Assembly (NCBI RefSeq): GCF_022802975.1
Contig: NZ_JAFEVZ010000005.1
Location: 1-64,000, forward strand
Origin: Flavobacterium pectinovorum
GTDB taxonomy: Bacteria; Bacteroidota; Bacteroidia; Flavobacteriales; Flavobacteriaceae
Length of the DNA: 64,000 nt
Direction: 5' to 3'
Part shown: in pieces, positions 50,943 to 58,983 of the stretch
How positions within the stretch are numbered: the stretch's first letter is position 1
Layout: the number at the start of each line of letters is the position of its first letter
Notes under the pieces: generated by a model
What the model saw: the letters and a program-made list of their open reading frames with translations, nothing else
What the model was told of the DNA's origin: nothing
Database searches by the model: none
Position numbers and translations under genes: made by a program

Positions 50943-52022
50943 ATGAACACTAAAATTATAAAATACAGCCCGCTGTTTTTTGCAGCATTATTTTTTCTTA
51001 ACAGCTGTAATTCCAAAAAGGAAGAAGTTGTTACGGCAGCAATCGAACCGAAAACGGAAACCTTTCTTCTGGAAAAAGAAAAACTGACCACCGAATTGCG
51101 TTTACCGGCCGAATTAACCGGTTTCCAACAGGTCGATTTGTATGCCAAAGTGAGCAGTTTCGTAAAAACACTGAAAGTAGATATTGGTTCAAAAGTAACC
51201 AAAGGACAGCTTTTGATCGTTCTGGAAGCACCGGAAATCAGTTCACAACTGGCAGCAGCCGAATCAAGACTGAAATCTATGGAAGCGATTTACGCCACCA
51301 GCAAAAGCACCTACAACCGCTTGTACGAAACGAGCAAGGTTGAAGGAACGATTTCTAAAAACGATCTGGAAATGGCAAGCGGAAAGAAAAATTCTGATTA
51401 CGCACAATATCAGGCTGCGATTGCGGCTCATAAAGAGGTAAAAATCATGAGAAGTTATCTTGAAATCCGTGCGCCTTTTGATGGTGTCGTGGCATCCAGA
51501 AATGTGAATTTAGGAACCTTTGTTGGTCCTGCTTCAAGTTCGCCTTTATTGACAATTCAGCAGCAAAACAAACTGCGTCTGGCAGTTTCAGTTCCGGAAT
51601 TGTACACCGGATATTTACACAACGGTGACGAAATGAGTTTTAATGTAAAATCATTGCCGGAAACATTTAAAGCCACAATCACGAGAATGTCCGGTGCTTT
51701 AGATTTGAAATTACGTTCTGAAAGAGTCGAAATGGATGTACACAACACCAAAGGAAATTTATTACCCGGAATGGTAGCCGAAGTGCTATTGCCGCTTAAC
51801 GCAAAAGACAGCACTTTTGTAGTGCCAAAATCGGCTTTGGTGAGTTCTGCCGAAGGTTTGTTTGTGATAAAAGTACTGAACCACAAAGCCACAAGAATAG
51901 ATGTAAAAAAAGGAAGGGAAATCGAAGATAAAATTGAAATTTTCGGTGATTTGAACCGCAAAGACAGACTGGTAAAAATCGCCAGCGAAGAAATTAAGGA
52001 AGGCGATGTTATCAACGAATAA
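50943..52022 (+). CDS. RND efflux membrane-fusion (adaptor) lipoprotein
   Basis: The 359-residue protein has a lipoprotein signal ending LNSC (Cys 22) that anchors it in the periplasm. The hairpin, lipoyl and beta-barrel domains follow: LYAKVSSFVKTLKVDIGSKV (about 67), a coiled hairpin (about 100-150), EIRAPFDGVVASRNVNLG (about 175), and FVVPKSALVSSAEG (about 297). It bridges the RND pump and TolC. A 235-base repeat lies between it and the permease gene, which normally is adjacent; co-transcription is likely only if the repeat does not stop transcription. Confidence 0.92.
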   Translation: MNTKIIKYSPLFFAALFFLNSCNSKKEEVVTAAIEPKTETFLLEKEKLTTELRLPAELTGFQQVDLYAKVSSFVKTLKVDIGSKVTKGQLLIVLEAPEISSQLAAAESRLKSMEAIYATSKSTYNRLYETSKVEGTISKNDLEMASGKKNSDYAQYQAAIAAHKEVKIMRSYLEIRAPFDGVVASRNVNLGTFVGPASSSPLLTIQQQNKLRLAVSVPELYTGYLHNGDEMSFNVKSLPETFKATITRMSGALDLKLRSERVEMDVHNTKGNLLPGMVAEVLLPLNAKDSTFVVPKSALVSSAEGLFVIKVLNHKATRIDVKKGREIEDKIEIFGDLNRKDRLVKIASEEIKEGDVINE

Positions 52023-52099
52023 CCTGTACTCATTTAATTAATTATTGATTTGTTCGAAAGTGCTGTAAGACTTAGGTTTTATGGTACTTTTTTTTGTTT

Positions 52100-52181
52100 A
52101 GGAGCCGTTTCCTGCTATTCGCTTGTATCTTTTCCCGGCTAAAGGAGCCAGAAAAAGGATACCGCTTCTATCAGGGCTAGG
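52100..52181 (-). repeat. palindromic repeat, TAGCCCCGATAG family, opposite orientation (copy E)
   Basis: Read on the minus strand it has CTAGCCCTGATAGAAGCGG and the closing AATAGCAGGAAACGGCTCCT, like copies B, C and D. The central stem is CCCGGCT / AGCCAG with A/T ends, different in sequence from the other copies. The 353-base gap 52023-52375 holds nothing else recognised. Confidence 0.65.
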
Positions 52182-52375
52182 GGTTTAGGAATTTAGCAAA
52201 TGGTTTTTAAAATAAAGATTTACAGATAAAACTCATTAATAATTTATAAAAGTTTTTCTTATATTAGTAAAAATGAATATTAGTGATTTTGTCACACATA
52301 TCTACAGAGATTAGGATTGCTTTGTGTAATTTTATCACACATATAAACAAGTTAGCAGTAACCTTAACAAAAATT

Positions 52376-52840
52376 ATGGAAAGAATTGACAAAACTATTG
52401 ACTATAAAGGATACAAAGTTCATATTTTTAGAGGTTTGGCTGATAGTAATGATTCAAATTTTAATCAAGAAATTAAAATTAAACTATCTAAAACAGGAGA
52501 AAATATAAAAGGCGAATTAATCTTAAGTCCATTATGGATATTTGATGAAGATGAAATAGATGATCCCAATTTTGATTACAAACTTCAATATCAAACTGGA
52601 GATTATTTTCAACAAACCTTTTCGTCTAATCCAAAGCGTCAGGGCATTGGCTCTACTTTGCACGATTTTATAATTGATCATAAAGATGATTGTGATTTAA
52701 ATAATGTTTTTTCAACAAATTCAGATGAAGATGATTACGGAATTACAATAGAAGCAAATAGTTTTTGGGAGAATAGAGTTGATCTTGATAAAGCAGAAAA
52801 AGATGAAACTTTGAATCGTTTTAAAATTAAATTCACTTAA
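52376..52840 (+). CDS. hypothetical soluble protein
   Basis: The 154-residue protein is acidic, soluble and beta-rich, with YKGYKVHIFRGLADSNDSNF at the start and SLWIFDEDEIDDPNFDYKL-like acidic stretches. It has no signal or motif. The ATG at 52376 is used; a GTG frame from 52283 exists, but its extra part does not look like protein. It is the first of several orphan genes of unusual base composition. The place near mobile repeats suggests it is accessory DNA. Confidence 0.6.
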   Translation: MERIDKTIDYKGYKVHIFRGLADSNDSNFNQEIKIKLSKTGENIKGELILSPLWIFDEDEIDDPNFDYKLQYQTGDYFQQTFSSNPKRQGIGSTLHDFIIDHKDDCDLNNVFSTNSDEDDYGITIEANSFWENRVDLDKAEKDETLNRFKIKFT

Positions 52841-52941
52841 AAAAGGCTACTGCTAACAGCCTTTAGTAGCAAGCACAAAACAGAGTCGGAGAATTCAAGA
52901 ATCTAACGCAATTTTATAACCAAAATTCTTAATCAATTTAT

Positions 52942-53871
52942 ATGAGCTTATTTTATAGGTTGTTCATTGAAAACTTTCACGAAACATTATTGTATAATCT
53001 CATAAAAGACTTTTTATTTCCCCTTTTTTTGGCCTTAATAAGTGTAATTACTGCATACTATTTCTTTTTTCGTCAAATTTTAAATGACAATCAAAAAATG
53101 ATTGAACGCAAAAAAGAAGAACTTAAAGATAAATTAACTTATTTCTCATTAATCATCCACAATGCTATTCAGAATTCTAAAGAACAGAATGAAAATGTTA
53201 AAACTCTTATCACTGAATTAGAAGGAATTGAAATTGACTCTCGACCACAATTTATTGCTCCAATTACAGATTTAAAAAATATTGCTAAAAAAATAGATAT
53301 TGAAAATTATCTTCTGTCTTTTTTAGAATATTATTCATCTGGAAATAAAATTGAAAATGCGGGTAAGTTCAAAACTATAATTGATAGTTGCGGAATGATA
53401 TATCAAATATTTTTGCAAAATGACAAATTTCTTAAAGATAAATTAAAGCTTGATTCGGAAGGCAAAATTAAGCTTTCTGCAATTATAAATGACTGTGCGA
53501 ATCTCCTAGGGAAATGTCTACATAAAATGCACGAGGAAAAAAATCCATTATTTCCTGAATTCATAAAAATTAATGATGATGCTAATAAAAAAATGAATTT
53601 ATATGGAGATGAATTTCTCCGTGGTCAATACTATTTAATTTTAAAACCCTGCTTAGAGCTTTTAGACTCATGGGATAGACGGCATATTGTATTTGATGAG
53701 GATTTAGGAAATCTTTGGATTACTTCAAAAGATGGTGTTGAATTATACAATAATATGTGTCGAAATAACTTTCTCCTTTTAAATCACTTAAAAATGAATT
53801 TTAAGGAAGTGGAAAATTTACTCATTGATATTGAAACATCGAGCCAACAATTACGCAAGGACTTCTTATAA
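52942..53871 (+). CDS. hypothetical membrane-anchored helical protein
   Basis: The 309-residue protein has one membrane helix near residues 22-46 (FLFPLFLALISVITAYYFFF). A long, Lys/Glu-rich helical cytoplasmic domain follows with no known motif, including KIDIENYLLSFLEYYSSG and RGQYYLILKPCLELLDSWDRR. Its AT-rich codon use is like the preceding orphan gene. The RAYT repeat region follows its stop within 40 bases. The function is unknown. Confidence 0.6.
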   Translation: MSLFYRLFIENFHETLLYNLIKDFLFPLFLALISVITAYYFFFRQILNDNQKMIERKKEELKDKLTYFSLIIHNAIQNSKEQNENVKTLITELEGIEIDSRPQFIAPITDLKNIAKKIDIENYLLSFLEYYSSGNKIENAGKFKTIIDSCGMIYQIFLQNDKFLKDKLKLDSEGKIKLSAIINDCANLLGKCLHKMHEEKNPLFPEFIKINDDANKKMNLYGDEFLRGQYYLILKPCLELLDSWDRRHIVFDEDLGNLWITSKDGVELYNNMCRNNFLLLNHLKMNFKEVENLLIDIETSSQQLRKDFL

Positions 53872-53905
53872 ATGCCTGCTACACCTGCTCTACGAAGTGT
53901 TCCCT

Positions 53906-53921
53906 GCTCTTCGAAGTGTTC
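53906..53921. repeat. outer inverted-repeat arm GCTCTTCGAAGTGTTC
   Basis: The sequence occurs in perfect inverted form at 55651-55666, so it bounds the whole RAYT region. A related copy (CTCTACGAAGTGTTC) is at 53888. Confidence 0.7.
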
Positions 53922-53930
53922 TAATGAAAA

Positions 53931-54192
53931 GCTGCGCAAATGTCTTTGACTTTGCGCAATTTTTTTAATGCTGCTATAATCCTAAATCTCTCAAAAGTCT
54001 CCTGACTTTTACAAAAAAGTTCTTAAACGACAATAAACACAAATACACTATATTTATAAAAAACTTAAAATGAAAGAAGGATTTATTGATATAAACTACT
54101 TTCAACTTTAGTTTAAAAGTCGGAGACTTTTGACAAGTTTTCGTTTATAACAAAATTTTAAAATGACGCAAAGTCAGAGACATTTGCGCAGC
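53931..54192 (+). mobile_element. 262-bp internally deleted (MITE-like) derivative of the RAYT element
   Basis: Both ends are those of the full element: left GCTGCGCAAATGTC then GACTTTGCG, right the inverse ending GACATTTGCGCAGC. The inner hairpins AAAAGTC-TCCT-GACTTTT and AAAAGTC-GGA-GACTTTT are kept too. The transposase is reduced to 13 codons and a stop. It cannot move without help from the intact gene 670 bases away. Confidence 0.85.
54070..54111 (+). pseudogene. transposase stump in the deleted element
   Basis: The frame begins MKEGF like the RAYT gene (MKEGY) and stops after 13 codons. The shared sequence runs from the 5' leader to ATGAAAGAAGGAT and resumes at TTTAGTTTAAAAGTC, marking an internal deletion of about 560 bases. 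Confidence 0.75.
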
Positions 54193-54241
54193 GCTGAGAA
54201 GAAAAATATATAAATCAAAAAAACTAGCTCATACTACCATA

Positions 54242-54589
54242 ATGAAAAATAAAGAAGTTATAAAAACATTGTTTTTTTCAATATTCACAGCGTTTATATT
54301 AAGATATATCGGCGTATCTATTGTTTGGGAAAGTCTGAAAATTACCAAAGATAATTTTCATAAAAATCTAATTGATATAACCGAATATCAGAAAAAGATA
54401 GCTCAACATCTTTATCTTGAAATAACGGTTATGTTTGTTTTACCCTTTGTTGCAGCAATACTATTTTATTTTTTTGCCAGAATTAATCTAAGATCTAAAT
54501 ATAATTTTTTAATATTTATAGTGCTGTTTACAATTTTATATTCTTTATCGTACATACTGATAGGATACGTCAATAAACTTTCAAATTAA
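54242..54589 (+). CDS. hypothetical membrane protein between RAYT copies
   Basis: The 115-residue protein has three predicted membrane helices (about 9-27, 58-76 and 83-108) with short loops. No family was recognised. It lies inside the inverted outer repeats (53906, 55651), between the deleted element and a loose element end at 54624, so it may have been carried or trapped there. The AT-rich codons are similar to those of the preceding orphan genes. Confidence 0.55.
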   Translation: MKNKEVIKTLFFSIFTAFILRYIGVSIVWESLKITKDNFHKNLIDITEYQKKIAQHLYLEITVMFVLPFVAAILFYFFARINLRSKYNFLIFIVLFTILYSLSYILIGYVNKLSN

Positions 54590-54623
54590 CAGCCCCTGCT
54601 GTACGAAGTGTTCCTTATGAAAA

Positions 54624-54694
54624 GCTGCAAATGTCTTTGACTTTGCCTATTCTAAACAAATATATTTAAAAACGAAAACTTGTCAAAAGTCCCC
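54624..54694 (-). repeat. loose RAYT element end, inverted and decayed
   Basis: The order GCTGCAAATGTC, GACTTTGC, AAAACGAAAACTTGTCAAAAG is the right end of the element read on the opposite strand, with several substitutions. Confidence 0.65.
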
Positions 54695-54719
54695 GCTCTA
54701 CGAAGTATTCTCATGAAAA

Positions 54720-55546
54720 GCTGCGCAAATGTCTCTGACTTTGCGCAATTTTTTTAATGTTATTATAAAACCTAAATCTCTCAAAAGTCTCCTGACTTTT
54801 TTCAAAACGTTTTTAAACGGCAATAAACACAAATACATTATATTTATAAAAAACTTATAATGAAAGAAGGATACGTAGTTCGTGACCAAACTTTACCACA
54901 TTTTATAACTGCTACAGTCGTAGACTGGATTGATATTTTTACAAGGCAAACTTATAGAGATATTGTGATCGAAAGTTTAGATTATTGTATCAAAAACAAA
55001 GGAATGCTTTTGTATGGCTATGTAATTATGAGTAATCATATTCACTTAATCATACAATCAGAAGATGGAAAATTATCTGACTTGATTCGGGATTTTAAAA
55101 AATTTACAGCAAAATCTATTTTAGAAAAAATACAAAACTGTCCCGAGAGCAGAAAGGAATGGATGTTGGAACGTTTTAAATTAGCAACTCAAACCCATAG
55201 CAGAAATAAAGATTATCAATTCTGGCAATACGGAAATCATGCAGAAGAAATTTATTCAAACGATTTTATGTGGTCTAAGTTAGATTATATACATTTAAAT
55301 CCTGTCAGGGCAGGTCTTGTGGCAAAAGCATCAGATTATATTTATTCAAGTGCAGGCAATTACGTGAATAATTCGGGATTATTAACTATTGAAAAAGCAG
55401 ATAATCCTGTCGTTGATGTTTTAAATTCGAAATCATTTACAAAATATAATCTTTATTAAATTTAGTTTAAAAGTCGGAGACTTTTGACAAGTTTTCGTTT
55501 ATAACAAAATTTTAAAATGACGCAAAGTCAGAGACATTTGCGCAGC
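54720..55546 (+). mobile_element. 827-bp element with RAYT transposase and inverted ends
   Basis: Left end GCTGCGCAAATGTC (54720) and right end GACATTTGCGCAGC (to 55546) are perfect inverted repeats. Each is followed inward by CTCTGACTTTGCG / CGCAAAGTCAGAG and then by a hairpin of AAAAGTC/GACTTTT arms. A single transposase gene fills the middle. Confidence 0.82.
54860..55459 (+). CDS. REP-associated tyrosine transposase (RAYT, Y1_Tnp)
   Basis: The 199-residue HUH-family enzyme cuts and joins single-stranded DNA at REP hairpins. GYVIMSNHIHLIIQSED (about 52-68) carries the metal-binding His-x-His pair. The second part, LDYIHLNPVRAGLVAKASDYIYSSAGNY (about 148-175, split here), is the typical RAYT ending. 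A Tyr in the loop after the helix following KKFTAKSI region should be the nucleophile; I did not pin it exactly. It is flanked by hairpin ends it probably recognises. Full length and intact. Confidence 0.88.
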   Translation: MKEGYVVRDQTLPHFITATVVDWIDIFTRQTYRDIVIESLDYCIKNKGMLLYGYVIMSNHIHLIIQSEDGKLSDLIRDFKKFTAKSILEKIQNCPESRKEWMLERFKLATQTHSRNKDYQFWQYGNHAEEIYSNDFMWSKLDYIHLNPVRAGLVAKASDYIYSSAGNYVNNSGLLTIEKADNPVVDVLNSKSFTKYNLY

Positions 55547-55566
55547 ACTGATAAGAAACACTTCGA

Positions 55567-55642
55567 AAAGCGGAGACTTTTGACAAGTTTTCGTTTATAA
55601 TAAAATTCAGAAATGGCGCAAAGTCAGAGACATTTGCGCAGC
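55567..55642 (+). repeat. loose right end of the RAYT element
   Basis: This repeats the right end in the same orientation just past the full element: GGAGACTTTTGACAAG, TTTTCGTTTATAA, then GGCGCAAAGTCAGAG and GACATTTGCGCAGC. There is no left end nearby. Confidence 0.8.
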
Positions 55643-55650
55643 GATAAAAA

Positions 55651-55666
55651 GAACACTTCGAAGAGC
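55651..55666. repeat. outer inverted-repeat arm GAACACTTCGAAGAGC
   Basis: It is the perfect inverted partner of 53906-53921 and closes the RAYT region on the right. Confidence 0.7.
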
Positions 55667-55706
55667 CGAGTAATTGCACGAGCAAGATGCTCGCGCCAGC
55701 AAAAAT

Positions 55707-55911
55707 CAGCGCTTCTAATATGAATTGTATTCATTTTGCCTTAGATGCAGTTCGTCTGGCATGAATTGAAATCAGTTTGCCTCAGATGCAGCGCTTTTAG
55801 CATAAATAAAACCCGGTTTGCCCTGGAAGCAGTGCTTCTAACATGAATTACACTTATTTTGCCTCAGATTCAGCGCTTCTGGCATGAATTGAACTCAGTT
55901 TGCCCCCGCTC
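55707..55911 (+). repeat. five tandem copies of a 41-bp unit
   Basis: Units start at 55707, 55748, 55789, 55830 and 55871, each exactly 41 bases. The shared pattern is CAGCGCTTCTGGCATGAATT, then a variable A/C-rich part, then CAGTTTGCCTCAGATG. Many units can fold TCTGGCA against TGCCTCAGA. Identity falls in units 3 and 4. No reading frame runs through it. Confidence 0.85.
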
Positions 55912-55964
55912 CCGCACGAATCCTTTGGTGTGGGCTTTTGAAACCAGAATTTCTTATATTTCAA
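55902..55964 (+). repeat. direct repeat, first copy
   Basis: GCTCCCGCACGAATCCTTT, GTGTGGGCTTTTG and a following AAACCAGAATTTCTTATA recur at 56804-56865 with a few differences. The core CCCGCACGAA / TTCGTGTGGG is a hairpin. The copies bracket one secreted-protein gene. Confidence 0.75.
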
Positions 55965-56119
55965 GCATCCCTCGTGCAGATCTACTGAACGATAGCGTAG
56001 AATTGATTCTACCCTATCAGTATCATTTATTTTTTATACTTTCACGATTAGAAAAATACTGAAGTTAAGAAAGTGCTTTACGTAATTTTACTAAATTAAA
56101 TAATAAGTAAAACATTAAA

Positions 56120-56791
56120 ATGAATAACAAATTACACTTATCAGCAATATTAATTTTATTCTCACAATTTTTTTACAGTCAAGTTGGAATCATTAGCAAT
56201 ATTAATGAAAACATGGGTTATTTTAATTCTGATAAGTTAAGCAAGATTAAAACTAATGTTGAATACTCGTTAGATTTTAATATAAAAGATCTAACTGTGA
56301 AAATTTTGACCGAAGAACAAATCAATTATAAATTTTTAGAATATGATTTTGCTAATATTGAAAAGTTGAATGATTTAAGGTCAATTGATAAAAATGTTAT
56401 AGAAACCATTTCAAAATTTTGTAATGAAAACTCAATACAAGATTTACTAATCTTCAGAAAAATAACGCATTATGATGCGTTTTACGCAACTGACCTTTTT
56501 TTTAACACAGAACATAATTTTTCAATTTTTACTATTAATTCATATAATGCCAATAAAGGTTTCTTCTTTTCAAATTTTAGAATTTATCATTTTAATAATT
56601 TGACAAAAGAATTCATTCTACCCACTATAAAAAGCAAAATAAAACTCAACACGCTTCAACTTGAAAAATTTGAAAACCCTGTTTATGATTTAGAAAGCAA
56701 AAAAATAATTAATGAAAAAGTATCTGAATATTATATAAATGAATTTCAAAATAGTATTACTGATGCTTTAAAAAGTTTCAAGTTAAAATAA
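56120..56791 (+). CDS. hypothetical exported protein
   Basis: The 223-residue protein has a likely signal peptide (1-20, ending QFFYSQ). A mature part follows that is rich in Asn, Lys and Phe, with repeats of helix and strand and no known motif. It stands alone between two direct repeats and has very AT-rich codons. It may be an accessory gene or part of a mobile unit. An inverted repeat, GATAGCGTAGAAT facing ATTCTACCCTATC, lies about 100 bases upstream (55991-56018). Confidence 0.6.
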   Translation: MNNKLHLSAILILFSQFFYSQVGIISNINENMGYFNSDKLSKIKTNVEYSLDFNIKDLTVKILTEEQINYKFLEYDFANIEKLNDLRSIDKNVIETISKFCNENSIQDLLIFRKITHYDAFYATDLFFNTEHNFSIFTINSYNANKGFFFSNFRIYHFNNLTKEFILPTIKSKIKLNTLQLEKFENPVYDLESKKIINEKVSEYYINEFQNSITDALKSFKLK

Positions 56792-56803
56792 GAATACTCG
56801 ATT

Positions 56804-56865
56804 GCCCCGCTCCCGCACGAATCCTTTCGTGTGGGCTTTTGAAAACCAAATTTTCTTATACCTCA
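56804..56865 (+). repeat. direct repeat, second copy
   Basis: See the first copy at 55902. It begins eleven bases after the stop of the secreted-protein gene and could double as its terminator through the CCCGCACGAA hairpin. Confidence 0.75.
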
Positions 56866-56916
56866 AAAAACATTCTAAATATTACTATATCATCATAAAA
56901 GACTAAATTTCTTATC

Positions 56917-56990
56917 TAGCCCCGATGGGAGGGAAAATCCTTTTATTTTTTCCTTTAAAAAATAAAAGATTGGAAGGACAGCGGGACTAA
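56917..56990 (+). repeat. palindromic repeat, TAGCCCCGATAG family (copy C)
   Basis: It begins TAGCCCCGATGGGAGGG and ends AGGACAGCGGGACTAA. The centre is a TTTTATTTTTT / AAAAAATAAAA stem. The next 45 bases (to about 57040) also match the sequence after copy D, so the repeated unit is longer there. The remaining bases of the gap 56792-57197 hold the direct repeat at 56804 and the promoter at 57103. Confidence 0.7.
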
Positions 56991-57102
56991 AATCAATTAT
57001 GAAAACGAATTCTCTGCTTCTAAAAATCATAAAAATACATAACCAAACTAGTGAAGTGAGAAAAAAATATTTGAAGAAAAACAGCTATACCGCTTTTTTT
57101 AT

Positions 57103-57129
57103 TTGAGTATAATTCTTTTGTTATATTTG
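57103..57129 (+). promoter_or_regulatory. promoter of the deacetylase gene
   Basis: TTG (57103-57105) is followed after 16 bases by TATATTTG (57122-57129). The spacing is one base shorter than the normal minimum. Confidence 0.45.
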
Positions 57130-57197
57130 CCGACCATCAAACGGAAGTTTTCATAAACTGAAGTTGACAAAAACCTTAGGAAAACGAAAAAAATAAT

Positions 57198-57974
57198 TTG
57201 AAAACAAAAAAATACCTTCTATTAATTTTAAGTATAATACTATTTTCCTGCAGTGAGAGTGATGATAGTCCTAATGAACAATCAAATTTACAACCTGGCG
57301 TAATTATAACTTTTGATGACGATTATGTAGATGAATGGCATGATGTTAATCGTATTTTACAGCCATACGATTGGAAAGCAACATTTTTTGTAACCCGATT
57401 TAATCAGTTGTCAGCTGATAAAATTCAAAAATTAAAAGATTTTAAAAGTTACGGACATGAGATTGGTGCACACGGTTTAAACCATTTAAATGCAACAACA
57501 TTTATTTCAGCAAATGGAGGAAGTGCATATCTGAATCAGGAGATTTTTCCAATGGTTACTTTAATGAATAATAATGCCTTATCAACTACTTCATTTGCAT
57601 ATCCATACGGTTCAAGAAACACAACAACCGACAATTTACTGCTTAATGAATTTCAAATAATCCGGGGAACAACTTATGGCAAATCTGCTCCGTCTTCGCA
57701 AAATTGTTTTTATAATTATGACAGAATTGTGTATGGATTGGGAATTGATAAAAGTTATCCGCATTTTAGCATTCCATATTTTTTATCGCTTTTGGAATAT
57801 GCAAAAAACAAAAATAAAATAGTTATTTTTTATGCTCATAAACCAGTTACTGTTTGTCAAAATAATTATGAAACAGAATATCAAACACTAGTTGAAATTT
57901 GTAAATATGTAAAAGATAACAATATGAAATTTTATACAATATCCGAATTGTATAATTTACAAAATGGCGTTTAA
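57198..57974 (+). CDS. polysaccharide deacetylase family lipoprotein
   Basis: The 258-residue protein belongs to the NodB-homology family that removes acetyl groups from sugar polymers. It has a lipoprotein signal ending LFSC (Cys 18). The NodB parts are ITFDDDYVDEW (about 38, catalytic Asp and metal Asp), EIGAHGLNHLNAT (about 90, metal His pair) and FAYPYGSRN (about 133). The gene must start with TTG at 57198, since no ATG precedes the signal peptide. It is a single gene near mobile repeats. Confidence 0.85.
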   Translation: MKTKKYLLLILSIILFSCSESDDSPNEQSNLQPGVIITFDDDYVDEWHDVNRILQPYDWKATFFVTRFNQLSADKIQKLKDFKSYGHEIGAHGLNHLNATTFISANGGSAYLNQEIFPMVTLMNNNALSTTSFAYPYGSRNTTTDNLLLNEFQIIRGTTYGKSAPSSQNCFYNYDRIVYGLGIDKSYPHFSIPYFLSLLEYAKNKNKIVIFYAHKPVTVCQNNYETEYQTLVEICKYVKDNNMKFYTISELYNLQNGV

Positions 57975-58044
57975 ATGACTATTGTTAATAGCAAAAAAGT
58001 ATTGAAAGTGAGGCTGGAGGAATTTGAAAATGGCTAACATAAAA

Positions 58045-58234
58045 CCCTCTGGTGCTCGTTTGCAACGAGTACCTACATAAATTAAAAGATATATTGTAGC
58101 GTTTGTAACGCGGCTATTAAAACAAAAGTTCCTTATAAATTATTGTAGGCAATCTATCTGAAAAGCCGCGTTGCAAACGCTTTATCCTGTTTTCATAAAC
58201 AATTAGGTACTCGTTGCAAACGAGCACCAGAGGG
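58045..58234. repeat. 190-bp nested palindromic element with 31-bp perfect ends
   Basis: The 31-base arms 58045-58075 and 58204-58234 are perfect inverted copies (CCCTCTGGTGCTCGTTTGCA...). Inside, AGCGTTTGTAACGCGGCT (58098-58115) faces AGCCGCGTTGCAAACGCT (58164-58181) with one mismatch. The whole can fold into a double hairpin. It fills most of the gap 57975-58276. Confidence 0.9.
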
Positions 58235-58276
58235 AATGTGCAGAGACATGAATTTTTCTTTACTGTTTTTTATTTA

Positions 58277-58732
58277 TTAGCCTTTCTTAGAAACTATAAA
58301 ATAACTAATATCACTGGTATAACTAGAAAGTGTTCGAATAGAATGAGTTGAATTTTCATATACTCTTTCTGTATTATCTCCATTGGGTTGTGACGAAATC
58401 AAATTGAATTTATTGGCTAAAAGAGTTTTTTTGTACTCATTATAAACTGCTTTAGTTATTGCGGCAACTGTAACTTCAATACCATAAGCCGGATCGTCTT
58501 TGTACGTGAAATAATTCTCTGCATTTCCTGAACTGTCAGGATGAAAAGCAAATGTATATTCAAAGTTTTTTTTATTGTAATCTAGAAATTCCCAACCGTT
58601 TGCTGTTAATACCTTTTTTGCATTGTTTAAATCTTTACTTTGAATATCAATCAATTGATTTAATGTCAAATTTTGAGCATACGTTGCAATACCAGTAAAA
58701 AAAATAAATAATAAAAATAATTTTTGCTTCAT
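58277..58732 (-). CDS. hypothetical exported protein
   Basis: The 151-residue protein has a signal peptide (1-19, ending ATYAQ) and a mature part with LNQLIDIQSKDLNNAKKVLTA and paired strands. No known family was recognised. It probably stays in the periplasm or the outer surface. It stands alone, with repeats on both sides. Confidence 0.65.
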   Translation of the reverse strand: MKQKLFLLFIFFTGIATYAQNLTLNQLIDIQSKDLNNAKKVLTANGWEFLDYNKKNFEYTFAFHPDSSGNAENYFTYKDDPAYGIEVTVAAITKAVYNEYKKTLLANKFNLISSQPNGDNTERVYENSTHSIRTLSSYTSDISYFIVSKKG

Positions 58733-58983
58733 GTTAATTGAATTTAGGTTAATTTTTTTAAAATCTTTTGAGTCTTGCCAATGAACATCTTTTTTTTATT
58801 CAATACTACAAAAGTAATTTTTTTATTGATATTACAATTACATTGTACAGATCTACAAAACGTTAGTAAAAAATTACATTTTATATCTGTAAACTAAACA
58901 TCTAAATTGTCAATACATCAATTACAGAAACATCTCTATTGAATGCGAATAATAAACTTGTTTATAATCATAAATTTCTCGCT

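Larger units (their letters stand above)
53872..54241. other. repeat-filled gap
   Basis: All of this gap is explained by ends of the RAYT element family and the short deleted element at 53931-54192. No gene is present apart from the 13-codon transposase stump. Confidence 0.7.

Noticed and set aside
52848..52880. Possible integron attC-like site (GGCTACTGCTAACAGCC then TTTAGTAGC)
   Set aside because: It can fold, but it lacks the paired core sites of attC, and no integrase or cassette array is near.
55707..55911. Possible CRISPR array
   Set aside because: The units are tandem with no spacers, the repeats drift in sequence, and no cas gene is in the window.
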